In this document: positions 32,519 through 41,488 of the stretch, piece by piece
How positions within the stretch are numbered: position 1 is the first letter of the stretch
How the letters are laid out: each line of letters begins with the position of its first letter
Assembly: GCF_005222705.1 (NCBI RefSeq)
Contig: NZ_STGF01000004.1
Span: 124,001 to 188,000, forward strand
DNA from: Paenibacillus sp. SY21-1
GTDB lineage: Bacteria; Bacillota; Bacilli; Paenibacillales; Paenibacillaceae
DNA: 64,000 bases
Direction: 5' to 3'
Notes under the pieces: generated by a model
Told to the model about the DNA's origin: nothing
Database searches by the model: none
Seen by the model: the letters and a program-made list of their open reading frames with translations, nothing else
Position numbers and translations under genes: made by a program

Positions 32519-33124
32519 TCAGTTAACTTTGGCGCCGTAAGCGCGAAGAAACAAGACGGCTTGCTCGGTGTCCATGCGAACGCCTGCAACATTGATCGTC
32601 CGCAGATCGATTCCGTCCAGCCTGGCGCCGCGCAAATCCGCTCCGGACAGCTTCGTTCTGCCGAGGGAAGCCCGGGATAAATCGCAATCTCGTAAATCTG
32701 CCTTTTCAAGACTGGCGTCCGTAAAATCCGCTTCAAAAAAGCGGATGCCCCGCAGATCCTGTTTGCCTAGCCTCGTATGGCGCAAATTCGTATACGACCA
32801 ATCGCCTTTGGCCAAAAAAACGCCGTCCATATTTGCTCCGGAAAAATCCGATCCTGTCATTTTGCATTCATTGAAGCGCGATACGAACAGATTGGCTTCG
32901 GCAAATTTGCAGTTTTCAAAGGCGCTGCTCATATGAACCGACCCGTTAAGCGAGGTTCCGTAAAAGCTGCATTCGATAAACCGGCAGTGGCTGGTCGTTA
33001 TTTCTTCCATATAAGCATGATTGAACGTGCAGCGGTCAAAGGTGCAGTGAAGCAATTCGCCATACTTCAGGTCCTGCCCGTCAAAATGAACGTCCTTGTA
33101 CTGCTGGTCTTTATACTGATACAT
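32519..33124 (-). CDS. Pentapeptide-repeat protein
   Basis: This 201-residue protein is made of A(D/N)LXX-type five-residue repeats, clear in ADFTDASLEKADLRDCDLSR and GADLRGARLDGIDL. They predict a right-handed beta-helix for nearly the whole chain. A shift near residue 100 (FSGANMDGVFLAKGDWSYTN) may be a loop. Some members (Qnr, McbG) mimic DNA and protect gyrase; many have no known role, and nothing here decides between them. GGAGGTAGCTT precedes the ATG, and an extended -10 (TGGTATACT, minus strand, 33172-33177) lies about 50 bases upstream. It is a single-gene unit, convergent with the hydrolase gene. Confidence 0.88.
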   Translation of the reverse strand: MYQYKDQQYKDVHFDGQDLKYGELLHCTFDRCTFNHAYMEEITTSHCRFIECSFYGTSLNGSVHMSSAFENCKFAEANLFVSRFNECKMTGSDFSGANMDGVFLAKGDWSYTNLRHTRLGKQDLRGIRFFEADFTDASLEKADLRDCDLSRASLGRTKLSGADLRGARLDGIDLRTINVAGVRMDTEQAVLFLRAYGAKVN

Positions 33125-34094
33125 AAGCTACCTCCGTTTCATTGCTTCTTGAAGATGGAAAGGCTGCGCATAGTATACCATATGGATGTCAAGTACCGTT
33201 CCGCGTCCTTTCAACTGTCAATAGGAAAATATTTTTCGTAAAGCGCGTTTTGCCGGGAACGGGCGCGAAGAAAAGAAACGAATAAACATGTGAAATGTCC
33301 TGTCGGCCATCTGCTTCGCCTTAAATGGAGTTAACTTTCCTTACATAAGTCCTGAAAAAAACGCGCGGCCGCTTAGGGCCAAACTACCGTTCCCCTTTTT
33401 CACGCTTCCCCAATGATCGCTGGTTTGACTCGGAAAAAGAGCTAAAACCGGATGATAAATGCATATATTAAAAAATTGTTTACTTGTAAACGATTGCATT
33501 TTTGTGATATTCCCGTTATTCGACGCATTTTTTCTTTTTTTTCAGCGCTGTGCCTAATCATGAAAGCGGTATCGAACGTGCGGCCTGCTCCTTCTTTTGT
33601 AGGACATCCTTCTATGGACCTATGTAAGTGTCGCAGTGAGGAGATTAAATCGGTTACAAGCGAGAGCGCGGAGAGTGGCGGGCAACTAAAAAACCTTTAT
33701 TTCACAGGGGTTTGGAGGGAATTCAACGTCAGGAGAGTAAGCCTTCAGGCATAATTGCCGCAAATTGACATAAAGCGCTTTCAATTGACAGATTGCCAGG
33801 AAGGGACGGTCAAAATACAAAAATCATTGTTTAAAAATTGTAATCAATTAGGTAGCAAATCATATAAACAGGACTTACAAAATAAGCAAGAAAGGCTAAT
33901 CGCCTGCATGTCTTTGTTCACTCATGCAATTTCAGAATCTGTGGCATACTTAGACTCAACTTGAAGATGAGAGAAATCTTAAGATTAGAACCTCCTCATA
34001 TTGATTGTTTTATATGTCGATTTGTAGCAAATTTAATTTACTCTTGCAAGATAGATCGAGTAAGAGCGAGTCGAACATATGGAGGGATTAAGCA
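33125..34094. other. 970-bp interval before the exopolysaccharide region
   Basis: No convincing gene is present; two short plus-strand frames near 33452-33964 lack ribosome sites and known motifs. The interval holds a GTTTAC-TT-GTAAAC palindrome (33478-33491), and a cre-like ATAAAGCGCTTTCA (33770-33783, 12 of 14) flanked by TTGACA at 33765 and 33785. The AT-rich part from 33960 leads into the small gene at 34095. Confidence 0.5.
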
Positions 34095-34394
34095 ATGAGT
34101 GTTTTCAATCAGGAGCAAAAGCGAGTGCGCCTAAAGCGATTTTTGAAATTGTTGTCTGAGGACCCCTCTATGCTGATTCAAAAGGGTTGCCCTCGCGAGC
34201 TTCCCTCATTGAGCGAGCTGCTGCTTGCCACGGGCTTTACCCCTGACAACGAGCCCATCGATTTGGCGGCATTAACGTCAGGTCTGCTCAAAAAGGTCGG
34301 GTTGGAGGCGTGCAGCGAGGACATGATGAATCATGTGATGGGCGGAGGGACGGTTGAGGAATTTATACAAAGCCGCAAATACGGACGAGCCTAA
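34095..34394 (+). CDS. Conserved-looking small protein of unknown function
   Basis: This is a 99-residue soluble protein I do not recognise. GGAGGG lies about 9 bases before the ATG, and a terminator follows, so the gene is well supported. The N-terminal third is basic and helical (EQKRVRLKRFLKLLSEDPS); the remainder is LPSLSELLLATGFTPDNEP and a helical C terminus with NHVMGGGTVEEFIQ. It has no signal peptide, membrane segment or Cys pair pattern. It is a single-gene unit directly before the exopolysaccharide operon. A role in its control is possible, but nothing in the sequence shows it. Confidence 0.7.
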   Translation: MSVFNQEQKRVRLKRFLKLLSEDPSMLIQKGCPRELPSLSELLLATGFTPDNEPIDLAALTSGLLKKVGLEACSEDMMNHVMGGGTVEEFIQSRKYGRA

Positions 34395-34395
34395 T

Positions 34396-34433
34396 AGGAT
34401 GCAGCTACAAACGGGTACTTGCTATCCTTTTAT
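34396..34433 (+). terminator. Terminator after the 99-residue protein gene
   Basis: AGGATGCA pairs with TGC(T)ATCCT, with one bulged T, across a 16-base loop; TTTTATTTT follows. It separates the small gene from the exopolysaccharide operon. Confidence 0.6.
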
Positions 34434-34514
34434 TTTGCACAAAAGTTCTCGTTTTGAATAACAAATATTAAAATAATCTCATTTAGAATAATTCGAAGCG
34501 ATGGAGGTGACGAT

Positions 34515-35270
34515 TTGGAATTAAAGCAATATTGGATCATTGTCAAAAGAAGATTGCTGCTCATTATCTTGATCGTTGCAATCTGTTGTCTGAGCATCGG
34601 GATGTATTCCCAGTATTTTATCAAGCCCCAATATGAGGCATCCGCCAAGCTGATCGTCAATCAGTTCAAGGAAAGCAACTCGCTGCTGCCAAGCATTGAC
34701 CTCGGGGCAATTAACACGACGATTGGACTCATCAAGACGTACAAGGAAATTATTCGCACCCCCCGGATGATGAAAAAAGTAGTCGACGCTTATCCCGAGC
34801 TGGGCATGACCTACGGCGAGCTGATCGGCAAGGTCAGCGTAAGCTCCGTCAACGAGACGCAGGTGATGTCGGTGTCGGTCCGCGACAGCTCTTACGAGAA
34901 GGCGGCTAACATCGCCAATGCGGTAGCGGTAGTGTTCCAGCAATCGGTGCCCGAACTGATGAAGGTGGATAACGTTTCGGTGCTCGACCCGGCCGATCCA
35001 AGCGAAACTCGCGGGCCGGTGGCGCCTAATGTGAAGATGAATGTGGCGGTAGCCTTTATATTCGCCCTGATGCTTGGCATCGGAATCGCCTTCCTGCTTG
35101 AATATCTCGACGACAGCGTGAAGAGCGAGGAGGATGTGGAGGCGCTTCTGGCAGTTCCGGTGCTGACATCGATTCCGAAATTCAGGGAGAAGGATGCGTT
35201 CGAGAAAACCGGCGGCCATCCGCAAACTTCGCAAATGGGGAGGAAGGGAAATGTCACGCTTGATGCCTAA
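34515..35270 (+). CDS. Polysaccharide chain-length/BY-kinase activator protein (Wzz/YwqC type)
   Basis: This 251-residue membrane protein of the Wzz family acts with the next gene as a split polysaccharide co-polymerase. TM1 is at residues 15-35, the extracellular helical part contains IRTPRMMKKVVDAYPELGMT, and a Pro-containing second TM (VAVAFIFALMLGIGIAFLLEYL) lies near residue 190. Its cytoplasmic C-terminal tail normally activates the BY-kinase. The start is TTG at 34515, with GGAGG about 7 bases upstream. It is the first gene of the exopolysaccharide operon and overlaps the kinase gene by 20 bases. Confidence 0.92.
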   Translation: MELKQYWIIVKRRLLLIILIVAICCLSIGMYSQYFIKPQYEASAKLIVNQFKESNSLLPSIDLGAINTTIGLIKTYKEIIRTPRMMKKVVDAYPELGMTYGELIGKVSVSSVNETQVMSVSVRDSSYEKAANIANAVAVVFQQSVPELMKVDNVSVLDPADPSETRGPVAPNVKMNVAVAFIFALMLGIGIAFLLEYLDDSVKSEEDVEALLAVPVLTSIPKFREKDAFEKTGGHPQTSQMGRKGNVTLDA

Positions 35271-35943
35271 ATGGAGCCTGATTACGGAGCATAACCCGCG
35301 CTCGCCGATATCCGAGGGGTACCGGATGCTGCGGACGAATATCGAGTTCTCTACGATCAACCAGAAGCTGCAAATTATTATGGTCACCTCCTCCAAGCCT
35401 GGAGAAGGCAAAAGCACGACGGCAGCCAATATGGCCGTGGCGTTCGCCCAGGCAAGCAAGCGGGTGTTGCTCATCGACGCGGATTTACGCAAGCCGTCGC
35501 AGCATTTTATTCTCGGCACTTCGAACCGCAATGGACTTACGACGGCGCTGCTCGAGGGCAAGGATGTGCAGGAGATGGCGCAGCATACAGGCATCGACAA
35601 CCTGTTCGTCATTCATGCGGGACCGATGCCGCCTAACCCGTCGGAGCTGCTGTCCTCGCGGCAAATGTCCGAGCTGCTCGTATCGGCGCGCAGCCTGTAC
35701 GATGTCATCGTTATCGACACTCCGCCGATCATGTCCGTAACAGACGCGCAAATTGTGGCTACGCAAAGCGACGGCGTCGTGCTGGTCATCGATTCGGGAC
35801 AGGTCAAGAAAGGAACGGTGCTCAGATCCAAGGCTTCGCTGGAGCACGTCAACGCCAAGCTGATCGGCGTCGTCCTCAACAATATTAACCGTAAAACCGC
35901 TAACTCCTACTCCTACTACTACGGTGAAGCAGAAGCCGACTGA
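35251..35943 (+). CDS. Tyrosine autokinase (BY-kinase, CpsD/YwqD type)
   Basis: This is a 230-residue cytoplasmic tyrosine kinase that regulates polysaccharide export. It shows Walker A (SSKPGEGKSTT, about residues 46-56), Walker A' (VLLIDADLRKPS) and Walker B (VIVIDTPP). The autophosphorylated Tyr cluster is at the C terminus (YSYYYGE). GGGGAGGAAGGG stands before the ATG at 35251. The usual partner phosphatase (CpsB/YwqE) is missing here. A gap of about 210 bases follows before galU. Confidence 0.93.
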   Translation: MSRLMPKWSLITEHNPRSPISEGYRMLRTNIEFSTINQKLQIIMVTSSKPGEGKSTTAANMAVAFAQASKRVLLIDADLRKPSQHFILGTSNRNGLTTALLEGKDVQEMAQHTGIDNLFVIHAGPMPPNPSELLSSRQMSELLVSARSLYDVIVIDTPPIMSVTDAQIVATQSDGVVLVIDSGQVKKGTVLRSKASLEHVNAKLIGVVLNNINRKTANSYSYYYGEAEAD

Positions 35944-36152
35944 ACAAGGCGGCCGCTGAGAATAGACTGTAAAGGCTGGATGGAAGGTAATGTCTCCTGC
36001 ACCTTTATCACCGGAGGCACTCGGTCACGCTGTGGGTCCTGTGGGCCTTAGACGTTTATCGTCAAGGGTGTGATGTGAGGCTGGGTTAAATGCCCGCGCA
36101 TTACGAATTTTTACTAGTTGGCTTTTAAATTCATAAGAATAGGGTGAATCCA

Positions 36153-37061
36153 ATGAAAAAAGTGACCAAGGCAATCATTCCGGCCGCCGGACTCGGAACA
36201 CGCTTCCTTCCGGCAACAAAAGCAATGCCTAAGGAAATGCTCCCGATTGTTGATAAGCCCACCATCCAGTACATCGTAGAAGAGGCGATCGAATCGGGAG
36301 TAGAGGATATTATCGTCGTAACGGGCAAAGGCAAACGCGCGATCGAGGATCACTTTGATATCGCGTTCGAGCTGGAGCATACGCTCGAGGAGAAGGGCAA
36401 GTTCGACATTCTGGAAAAGGTCAGAAAATCGTCCAACGTCAATCTCCACTACATTCGCCAGAAGGAGCCTAAAGGTCTGGGCCATGCCGTATGGTGCGCG
36501 CGCAATTTCATCGGAGACGAGCCGTTCGCCGTATTGCTCGGGGACGATATCGTGCAGTCGGAGACGCCATGCACGAAGCAGCTGATTGAGCAATACGAGC
36601 AAACAGGCCGTTCGATTATCGGCGTACAGATGGTAAACGTCGACCAGACGCAGCGCTACGGCATTGTCGATCCGGGCCAGCGCGTAGACAACCTGTATGA
36701 AGTAACGCGCTTTGTGGAGAAGCCGCCGCAAGGACAAGCCCCGTCGAATCTGGCCATTATGGGCCGTTATGTGCTGACGCCGGAAATTTTCTCTTTCCTT
36801 GGCGAGCATGAAATTGGCGCGGGCGGCGAGATTCAGCTGACCGATGCGATTCAGAAGCTGAATATGCTGCAAGGCGTGTATGCCTTTGACTTCCAAGGCG
36901 TTCGCTACGATGTCGGGGAGCAACTGGGCTTTATAATGACGACGCTCGATTTCGCCCTGCGCGACAACAACCTCAGATACCCGCTTATGACCGGCATCGA
37001 GGAGCTGATGGAGCGTGAGCTTGGCAAGCAATTATCAGCAGGCAGGAGGGAACGCGTATGA
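36153..37061 (+). CDS. galU: UTP-glucose-1-phosphate uridylyltransferase
   Basis: This enzyme makes UDP-glucose from UTP and glucose 1-phosphate (302 residues, normal length). The nucleotide-binding signature is [20 protein letters not shown] at residues 7-26. [17 protein letters not shown] and the Lys-containing VEKPPQG loop follow. The ATG at 36153 is preferred over the GTG at 36144, which is part of the AGGGTGA ribosome site. It overlaps the next gene by 4 bases (ATGA). It supplies UDP-glucose to the glycosyltransferases and to the UDP-glucose dehydrogenase later in the operon. Confidence 0.96.
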   Translation: MKKVTKAIIPAAGLGTRFLPATKAMPKEMLPIVDKPTIQYIVEEAIESGVEDIIVVTGKGKRAIEDHFDIAFELEHTLEEKGKFDILEKVRKSSNVNLHYIRQKEPKGLGHAVWCARNFIGDEPFAVLLGDDIVQSETPCTKQLIEQYEQTGRSIIGVQMVNVDQTQRYGIVDPGQRVDNLYEVTRFVEKPPQGQAPSNLAIMGRYVLTPEIFSFLGEHEIGAGGEIQLTDAIQKLNMLQGVYAFDFQGVRYDVGEQLGFIMTTLDFALRDNNLRYPLMTGIEELMERELGKQLSAGRRERV

Positions 37062-37750
37062 CACCGGCTCCATACCAGAAGGAAGCTGTCGCCGGCCCAT
37101 CGGATTACTATGCGCGCGGTGCAAGGACCCGGGCCCGCGAGCTGCCCGTCTACAGCATGCTTAAGCGGCTAATGGATATAACGGGGGCGCTGGCAGGCAT
37201 TATTGTACTGCTGCCGCTGTTTATCATTGTCGCCATAGCGATCAAGCTGGAGGACCCTAAAGGCTCCGTTTTCTTCTACCAGACGCGAGTTGGAAAGAAT
37301 GAGCAGACATTCCGCATGTTCAAATTCCGCTCCATGCTGACCAATGCCGAGGCGAAGCTCGCCGAGCTGCTGGCGCAGAACGAGGTGAGCGGGGCGATGT
37401 TCAAGATGAAGGACGATCCCCGCATTACGAAGGTCGGACGCTTCATTCGCAAGACAAGCATCGACGAGCTGCCGCAGCTCATTAACGTGCTGCGCGGCGA
37501 AATGTCGCTGGTCGGGCCAAGGCCGCCGCTGACACGCGAGGTTGCCGAATATTCCGAATACGACAAGCAGCGGCTGGCGGTGACGCCTGGCTGTACAGGT
37601 CTGTGGCAGGTTAGCGGACGAAGCAACCTGTCGTTCAAGCAGATGGTGGAGCTGGATCTGAAATACATCGATCAACGCTGCATTATGTTTGATATTAAAA
37701 TCATGCTGCGCACGGTAAAGGCGATCGTCGCTTCGAACGATGCGTACTAA
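37058..37750 (+). CDS. Priming sugar transferase (bacterial sugar transferase family)
   Basis: This is a 230-residue membrane enzyme that moves a sugar 1-phosphate from a UDP-sugar to undecaprenyl phosphate, starting each repeat unit. A variable N terminus and one hydrophobic hairpin ([21 protein letters not shown], about 45-65) precede the catalytic part, with the [27 protein letters not shown] and [13 protein letters not shown] motifs. It is the short form, lacking the extra N-terminal domain of WbaP or WcaJ. UDP-glucose or UDP-galactose is the usual donor. It overlaps both neighbours, so translation is coupled. Confidence 0.94.
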   Translation: MTPAPYQKEAVAGPSDYYARGARTRARELPVYSMLKRLMDITGALAGIIVLLPLFIIVAIAIKLEDPKGSVFFYQTRVGKNEQTFRMFKFRSMLTNAEAKLAELLAQNEVSGAMFKMKDDPRITKVGRFIRKTSIDELPQLINVLRGEMSLVGPRPPLTREVAEYSEYDKQRLAVTPGCTGLWQVSGRSNLSFKQMVELDLKYIDQRCIMFDIKIMLRTVKAIVASNDAY

Positions 37751-38876
37751 CGAAGCGTCAGCCGTCATTCTGCATGTAACGGAATTTACGAAGGGCGGCA
37801 TTGAAACGCATCTGAACGAGGTGTTGAGCTATCAGGCGGACAAGCACGAAGTATATCTGATGGCATCAGAGCTCAATTCCAACCGCGACACGCTGCAAAT
37901 TGCGCCAGAGCGGCTCGTTCTGTATCCGTACAAGCGCTCGCCGGCACAGATGCTGAGGGCCATGCTGGCGATTCGCCGGCAGATTAAACGGATCAAGCCG
38001 GACATTGTGCATATTCACGGCACATTCGCCGGTTTTTTTGTTCGCCTGCTTCTGCCGGCGATCGGGCGGCCGCCCGTCATCTATTGCTCGCACGGCTGGT
38101 CGTTTCTCATGGATACCTCGGCTTGGAAGCAGTCGCTTTATGCAATGACGGAGAAGCTGTTGGCGCTGCGCACCGACACGATCATCCATATATCGGATTA
38201 CGAGTACAGGATGGCGCTGGCGCGAGGTCTGCCGGAGCGTAAATCGGCGGTCGTATACAACGGCATTTCCGATCATCGGCGCGAGCATGCGCCGTTTAAC
38301 GTCAATCCAAACAAAATCAATCTGCTGTACATCGGAAGATTCGACCGTCAGAAAGGGTTCGACCTGCTGCTCGACACGTTTAACCGAACCAGCTATGACG
38401 ACATCGATTTATATTTGGTCGGCGATACGGTGCTTGGCGCGGCGGAATATGCGTACCCCGACAATGCGGTTCGGCTCGGCTGGGTAGCCAATACGGAAAT
38501 TGACCGCTATGTGCAAAGCTGTGACGCCGTCATCGTTCCATCGCGCTGGGAGGGCTTCGGCATCGTTGCCATCGAGGCGCTTAGGGGCGGCAAGCCGGTC
38601 ATTGCGAGCAATCGCGGCGCACTGCCTGAAATCGTCAGGCACGGCGTGAACGGCTATTTGTTCGACTTTGCGCATCCGGAGCAGCTTGAGAGCATCTTGC
38701 GCTCGCTCGACAAGCAGACCTTGGCGCGCATGGGCGAGGAAGGGAAACGCATCTTTGCGGACAAGTTCCGTGCCGAGCTGATGAATGAGCAAATTGACCG
38801 GGTGTACGACAAAGTAAGGCAGGGCCGCAGGGGAAGCTACCCGGCTGCGGTCAACAATCAGACGCAAAGAGGATAA
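37740..38876 (+). CDS. Glycosyltransferase, GT4 type
   Basis: This is a 378-residue cytoplasmic GT-B glycosyltransferase. The N-terminal acceptor domain begins VILHVTEFTKGGIETHLNEV. The donor domain contains LLYIGRFDRQKGFDLLLDTF and the E-x7-E motif in WEGFGIVAIEALRGGKPVI. Together these indicate a retaining GT4 enzyme. The ATG lies within the end of the previous gene (11-base overlap). The donor sugar is not evident. It probably adds one of the early sugars of the repeat unit. Confidence 0.9.
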   Translation: MRTNEASAVILHVTEFTKGGIETHLNEVLSYQADKHEVYLMASELNSNRDTLQIAPERLVLYPYKRSPAQMLRAMLAIRRQIKRIKPDIVHIHGTFAGFFVRLLLPAIGRPPVIYCSHGWSFLMDTSAWKQSLYAMTEKLLALRTDTIIHISDYEYRMALARGLPERKSAVVYNGISDHRREHAPFNVNPNKINLLYIGRFDRQKGFDLLLDTFNRTSYDDIDLYLVGDTVLGAAEYAYPDNAVRLGWVANTEIDRYVQSCDAVIVPSRWEGFGIVAIEALRGGKPVIASNRGALPEIVRHGVNGYLFDFAHPEQLESILRSLDKQTLARMGEEGKRIFADKFRAELMNEQIDRVYDKVRQGRRGSYPAAVNNQTQRG

Positions 38877-38912
38877 CGTCAGCCGTTAACGCTCTAAGGG
38901 GGTGAAATCGTG

Positions 38913-40301
38913 ATGCTGGAAAGCGCACAAAGCTTTTTATCGCAACAGCACAAGGAAGAGAAGGCTGCGGCAGAATTCAGGGAGCAGCTTCTGCTCGCGG
39001 CGTACCTCGTTATTTTGCTGGTGCTCACGATGTATCAGGATTTCCCGCTAGTCAACATGATCGGCGAAATCGGCAGATCGCCCATTATCCTTCTGCTCCC
39101 GCTCTTTCTATTCTGTGAAATCGCCTTGCTGGCGAAGCATAAGAAAATTACGCATGAATCGAAGCTGCAGCTGTATTTGCTTGTTTTTATCCTTTACTTG
39201 AGCTTTGTGAGCATTGCGTACATTCTTGCGGAGTTTCTGCAGGGCAGCTACAGCTACGGTTCGGAGAATTTGCTGGGAAAAGCAATCAAGGTGCTTATCT
39301 ATTTCGTGCTCATCCTGCTCTATATCCGCCATTTGCAGCTTGTATTCTCCAAAATCAATAGCCGCAAAATGCTATATGGCTGCTTTATGACCGTTATTGG
39401 AATACTTGCGGCCATTATGATGGTGGAGCTCGCGAGTATGCCGAACGCGCTGTCGTTCATGCATTCCGGCAGCCATCCGTATTGGCGGGTCAGGCTGCTC
39501 ACCTCGGAGAGCAGCACCACCGGCTCGATCATCGTCGTCTATTCCGCCATTGCGGTGTACTTGAGCCAGTCGCTGGGCCGCTTCGGCCGTACGCTGTCGA
39601 TTGTGCTCATAGCAAGCTTCTTTATGTTCTATTTAATGGTCACCGGCTCGAAGGGCTTTCTGGTCGTCAGTCTGCTGACAATGCTGGTCACGATGATTAA
39701 ATTTCTCGATTTTCGCAAAAAGAAAAACTTTCTGCTGCTCATAGCGGCCGTACTTGCCGCTTATTTCTTTATCGCCTATTTCTCGGGCGGGCTGATCAGC
39801 TCCTTTACGAACGATATTGAGAACTATACCTCGTCCTATACGAGGATGGGCACCATTCTGATCGCGATTCTGACCGTGTTCCACAATCCGCTTGGAGTGG
39901 GGACGGGCGCTTACTTGACGTATTTCGAGAAGCATGTCGCGGACTCGGTCGGCATTATGTCCGACTTCTACTATCGCGTCTTCGGCATTAGCCAGATTAA
40001 TGTGGCCGAGATGCTGCAGTATTCGGGCTCGGACAAAAACCTCGGCGTCAAGTCGGGCTTTTTCCAGTGGGTGATGTTCGGCGGCATCGCTGCCGTGCTT
40101 TTCTTCTACCAGCTGGCCAAGCATTTAATTGTAAAAGTAAAGGCCAATTCCATTTTGTTTCTGGCGCTGGTGTTTATTTTGCTGTCGCTGCTGTTCATCG
40201 CTTTGGAAATTAAATACGAAGTTTGGCTGCTGTTCGCTTTTATCAGCTTCTTTATGAGCGGCAGCGACAGGAACCATTCTGACAGATCGAGGGAAGCATG
40301 A
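38913..40301 (+). CDS. Polysaccharide polymerase (Wzy/O-antigen ligase family)
   Basis: This is a 462-residue polytopic membrane protein with about 10-12 hydrophobic segments and a large extracellular loop near residues 290-370 (TSSYTRMGTILIAILTVFHN, NPLGVGTGAYL). This is the Wzy_C/O-antigen polymerase pattern. It would join lipid-linked repeat units outside the membrane. A GTG at 38910 adjoins the ATG at 38913; GGGGG at 38898-38902 serves either. The stop overlaps the start of the next gene by one base (TGATG). Confidence 0.88.
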   Translation: MLESAQSFLSQQHKEEKAAAEFREQLLLAAYLVILLVLTMYQDFPLVNMIGEIGRSPIILLLPLFLFCEIALLAKHKKITHESKLQLYLLVFILYLSFVSIAYILAEFLQGSYSYGSENLLGKAIKVLIYFVLILLYIRHLQLVFSKINSRKMLYGCFMTVIGILAAIMMVELASMPNALSFMHSGSHPYWRVRLLTSESSTTGSIIVVYSAIAVYLSQSLGRFGRTLSIVLIASFFMFYLMVTGSKGFLVVSLLTMLVTMIKFLDFRKKKNFLLLIAAVLAAYFFIAYFSGGLISSFTNDIENYTSSYTRMGTILIAILTVFHNPLGVGTGAYLTYFEKHVADSVGIMSDFYYRVFGISQINVAEMLQYSGSDKNLGVKSGFFQWVMFGGIAAVLFFYQLAKHLIVKVKANSILFLALVFILLSLLFIALEIKYEVWLLFAFISFFMSGSDRNHSDRSREA

Positions 40302-41488
40302 TGAAAATACTAATCGTATGCAGCGATTTTCCGTACCCCGCCGATCATGGCGGAAGAGTAGACACCTGGGGGAGGATCAAGGCGCTGGCCGAGCTGGGCT
40401 GGAAGCTGCATCTGGTCGTATGCGGCAAGCAGCGCCCTGCTCCCGAGGAATTGGACGCCGCCGGCGCATATATCGAGCGGGTTACGCTGTGCGAGCGGCG
40501 GAGCGGACTTGGAAGCTTTCTTCATGCGCTGCCCATGCAGGCTAGCTCCCGCATGGAGCTGAGCCGCGTTGAGCTCGAGGGCGGGTATGACTATGTGTTG
40601 CTGGAAGGGGATTATGTGTATCCCGTTCTGGATAACCCGGCCGTCAAGGGCAGTATGGTCATTCTGAGAGTGCATAACGACGAAGCGCTTTATTTCAAAG
40701 CGCTGGGGCGCAGCGCGCACAAGCTGGCGCATAAGCTCTACTATTCGCTGGAAAGCCGAAAGTTCGCTTCATTGCGCAAAAGACTGCTGACGAAGGTGGA
40801 CAGCTATCTGTTTATTTCCAGCAAGGAGCTGGAGCGCTTCAAGCGCGAGCATCCCGGGGCCTCGAGCGTGTTTCTGCCGCCGCCCATTACAAGGGACAGC
40901 TTCGAGTCAAGCTCCTTTGCCGACAAAAATGTCGTGTTTATCGGCTCCCTGTTCATGCCGAACAATCGGGAGGCGATTGAATGGTATTTGGCGCATGTGC
41001 ACCCGCTGCTGCTGCGCGAGCAGGGCTATCAGTTCATAGTGGCCGGCAACAGCAGGGGACAAAGCCTGGACTGGCTGAACGCTTACGACCTGACCCGCGT
41101 CATCGTGCACGATACGCCTCCGACGCTGGATGCGATCTACGAGAGCGGCTATCTGTTCGTTAATCCGATGCAGAACGGGGCGGGCGTCAAGCTGAAGACG
41201 ATTGAAGCGATTCAGAACGGACTTCCGGTCATTTCGACGTCAATCGGCTGTGAAGGGACAGGGCTTGCCGATGGCGAGCATATTCTTGTTGCAGACAAGC
41301 CGGAGCAGTTCTACATGGAAATCAAGCGGCTGCTCGACAATTCGCAGGAGGCGGGTCGGCTGTTGCATTCGTCCCAGCAATTCATCCGGACGCATTACAA
41401 CCACAAAGAGGTGCTGAAGGGTCTGATCGAGTCGATCAGCCCTGGCTATCACAAGGCAAAGCAGGTGCTTGGTTATGGCGAACGATAA
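40301..41488 (+). CDS. Glycosyltransferase, GT4 type
   Basis: This is a 395-residue GT-B enzyme. The N terminus is MKILIVCSDFPYPADHGGRV, typical of GT4 proteins. The C-terminal donor region shows VVFIGSLFMPNNREAIEWYL and VNPMQNGAGVKLKTIEAIQN followed by GLPVISTSIGCEG. The ATG at 40301 overlaps the previous stop and is 8 bases after GAGGG. It is part of the exopolysaccharide operon; the sugar added is unknown. Confidence 0.89.
   Translation: MKILIVCSDFPYPADHGGRVDTWGRIKALAELGWKLHLVVCGKQRPAPEELDAAGAYIERVTLCERRSGLGSFLHALPMQASSRMELSRVELEGGYDYVLLEGDYVYPVLDNPAVKGSMVILRVHNDEALYFKALGRSAHKLAHKLYYSLESRKFASLRKRLLTKVDSYLFISSKELERFKREHPGASSVFLPPPITRDSFESSSFADKNVVFIGSLFMPNNREAIEWYLAHVHPLLLREQGYQFIVAGNSRGQSLDWLNAYDLTRVIVHDTPPTLDAIYESGYLFVNPMQNGAGVKLKTIEAIQNGLPVISTSIGCEGTGLADGEHILVADKPEQFYMEIKRLLDNSQEAGRLLHSSQQFIRTHYNHKEVLKGLIESISPGYHKAKQVLGYGER

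Noticed and set aside
32519..33124. Qnr-type quinolone resistance gene
   Set aside because: Pentapeptide repeats alone do not show gyrase protection, and the Qnr loop layout could not be confirmed by eye.
33452..33964. Two consecutive plus-strand frames (100 and 69 residues)
   Set aside because: Neither has a ribosome site, a recognisable motif or a plausible composition.
34440..34460. SinR-type operator before the exopolysaccharide operon
   Set aside because: A single GTTCTCG differs from the GTTCTYT consensus and has no second half-site.
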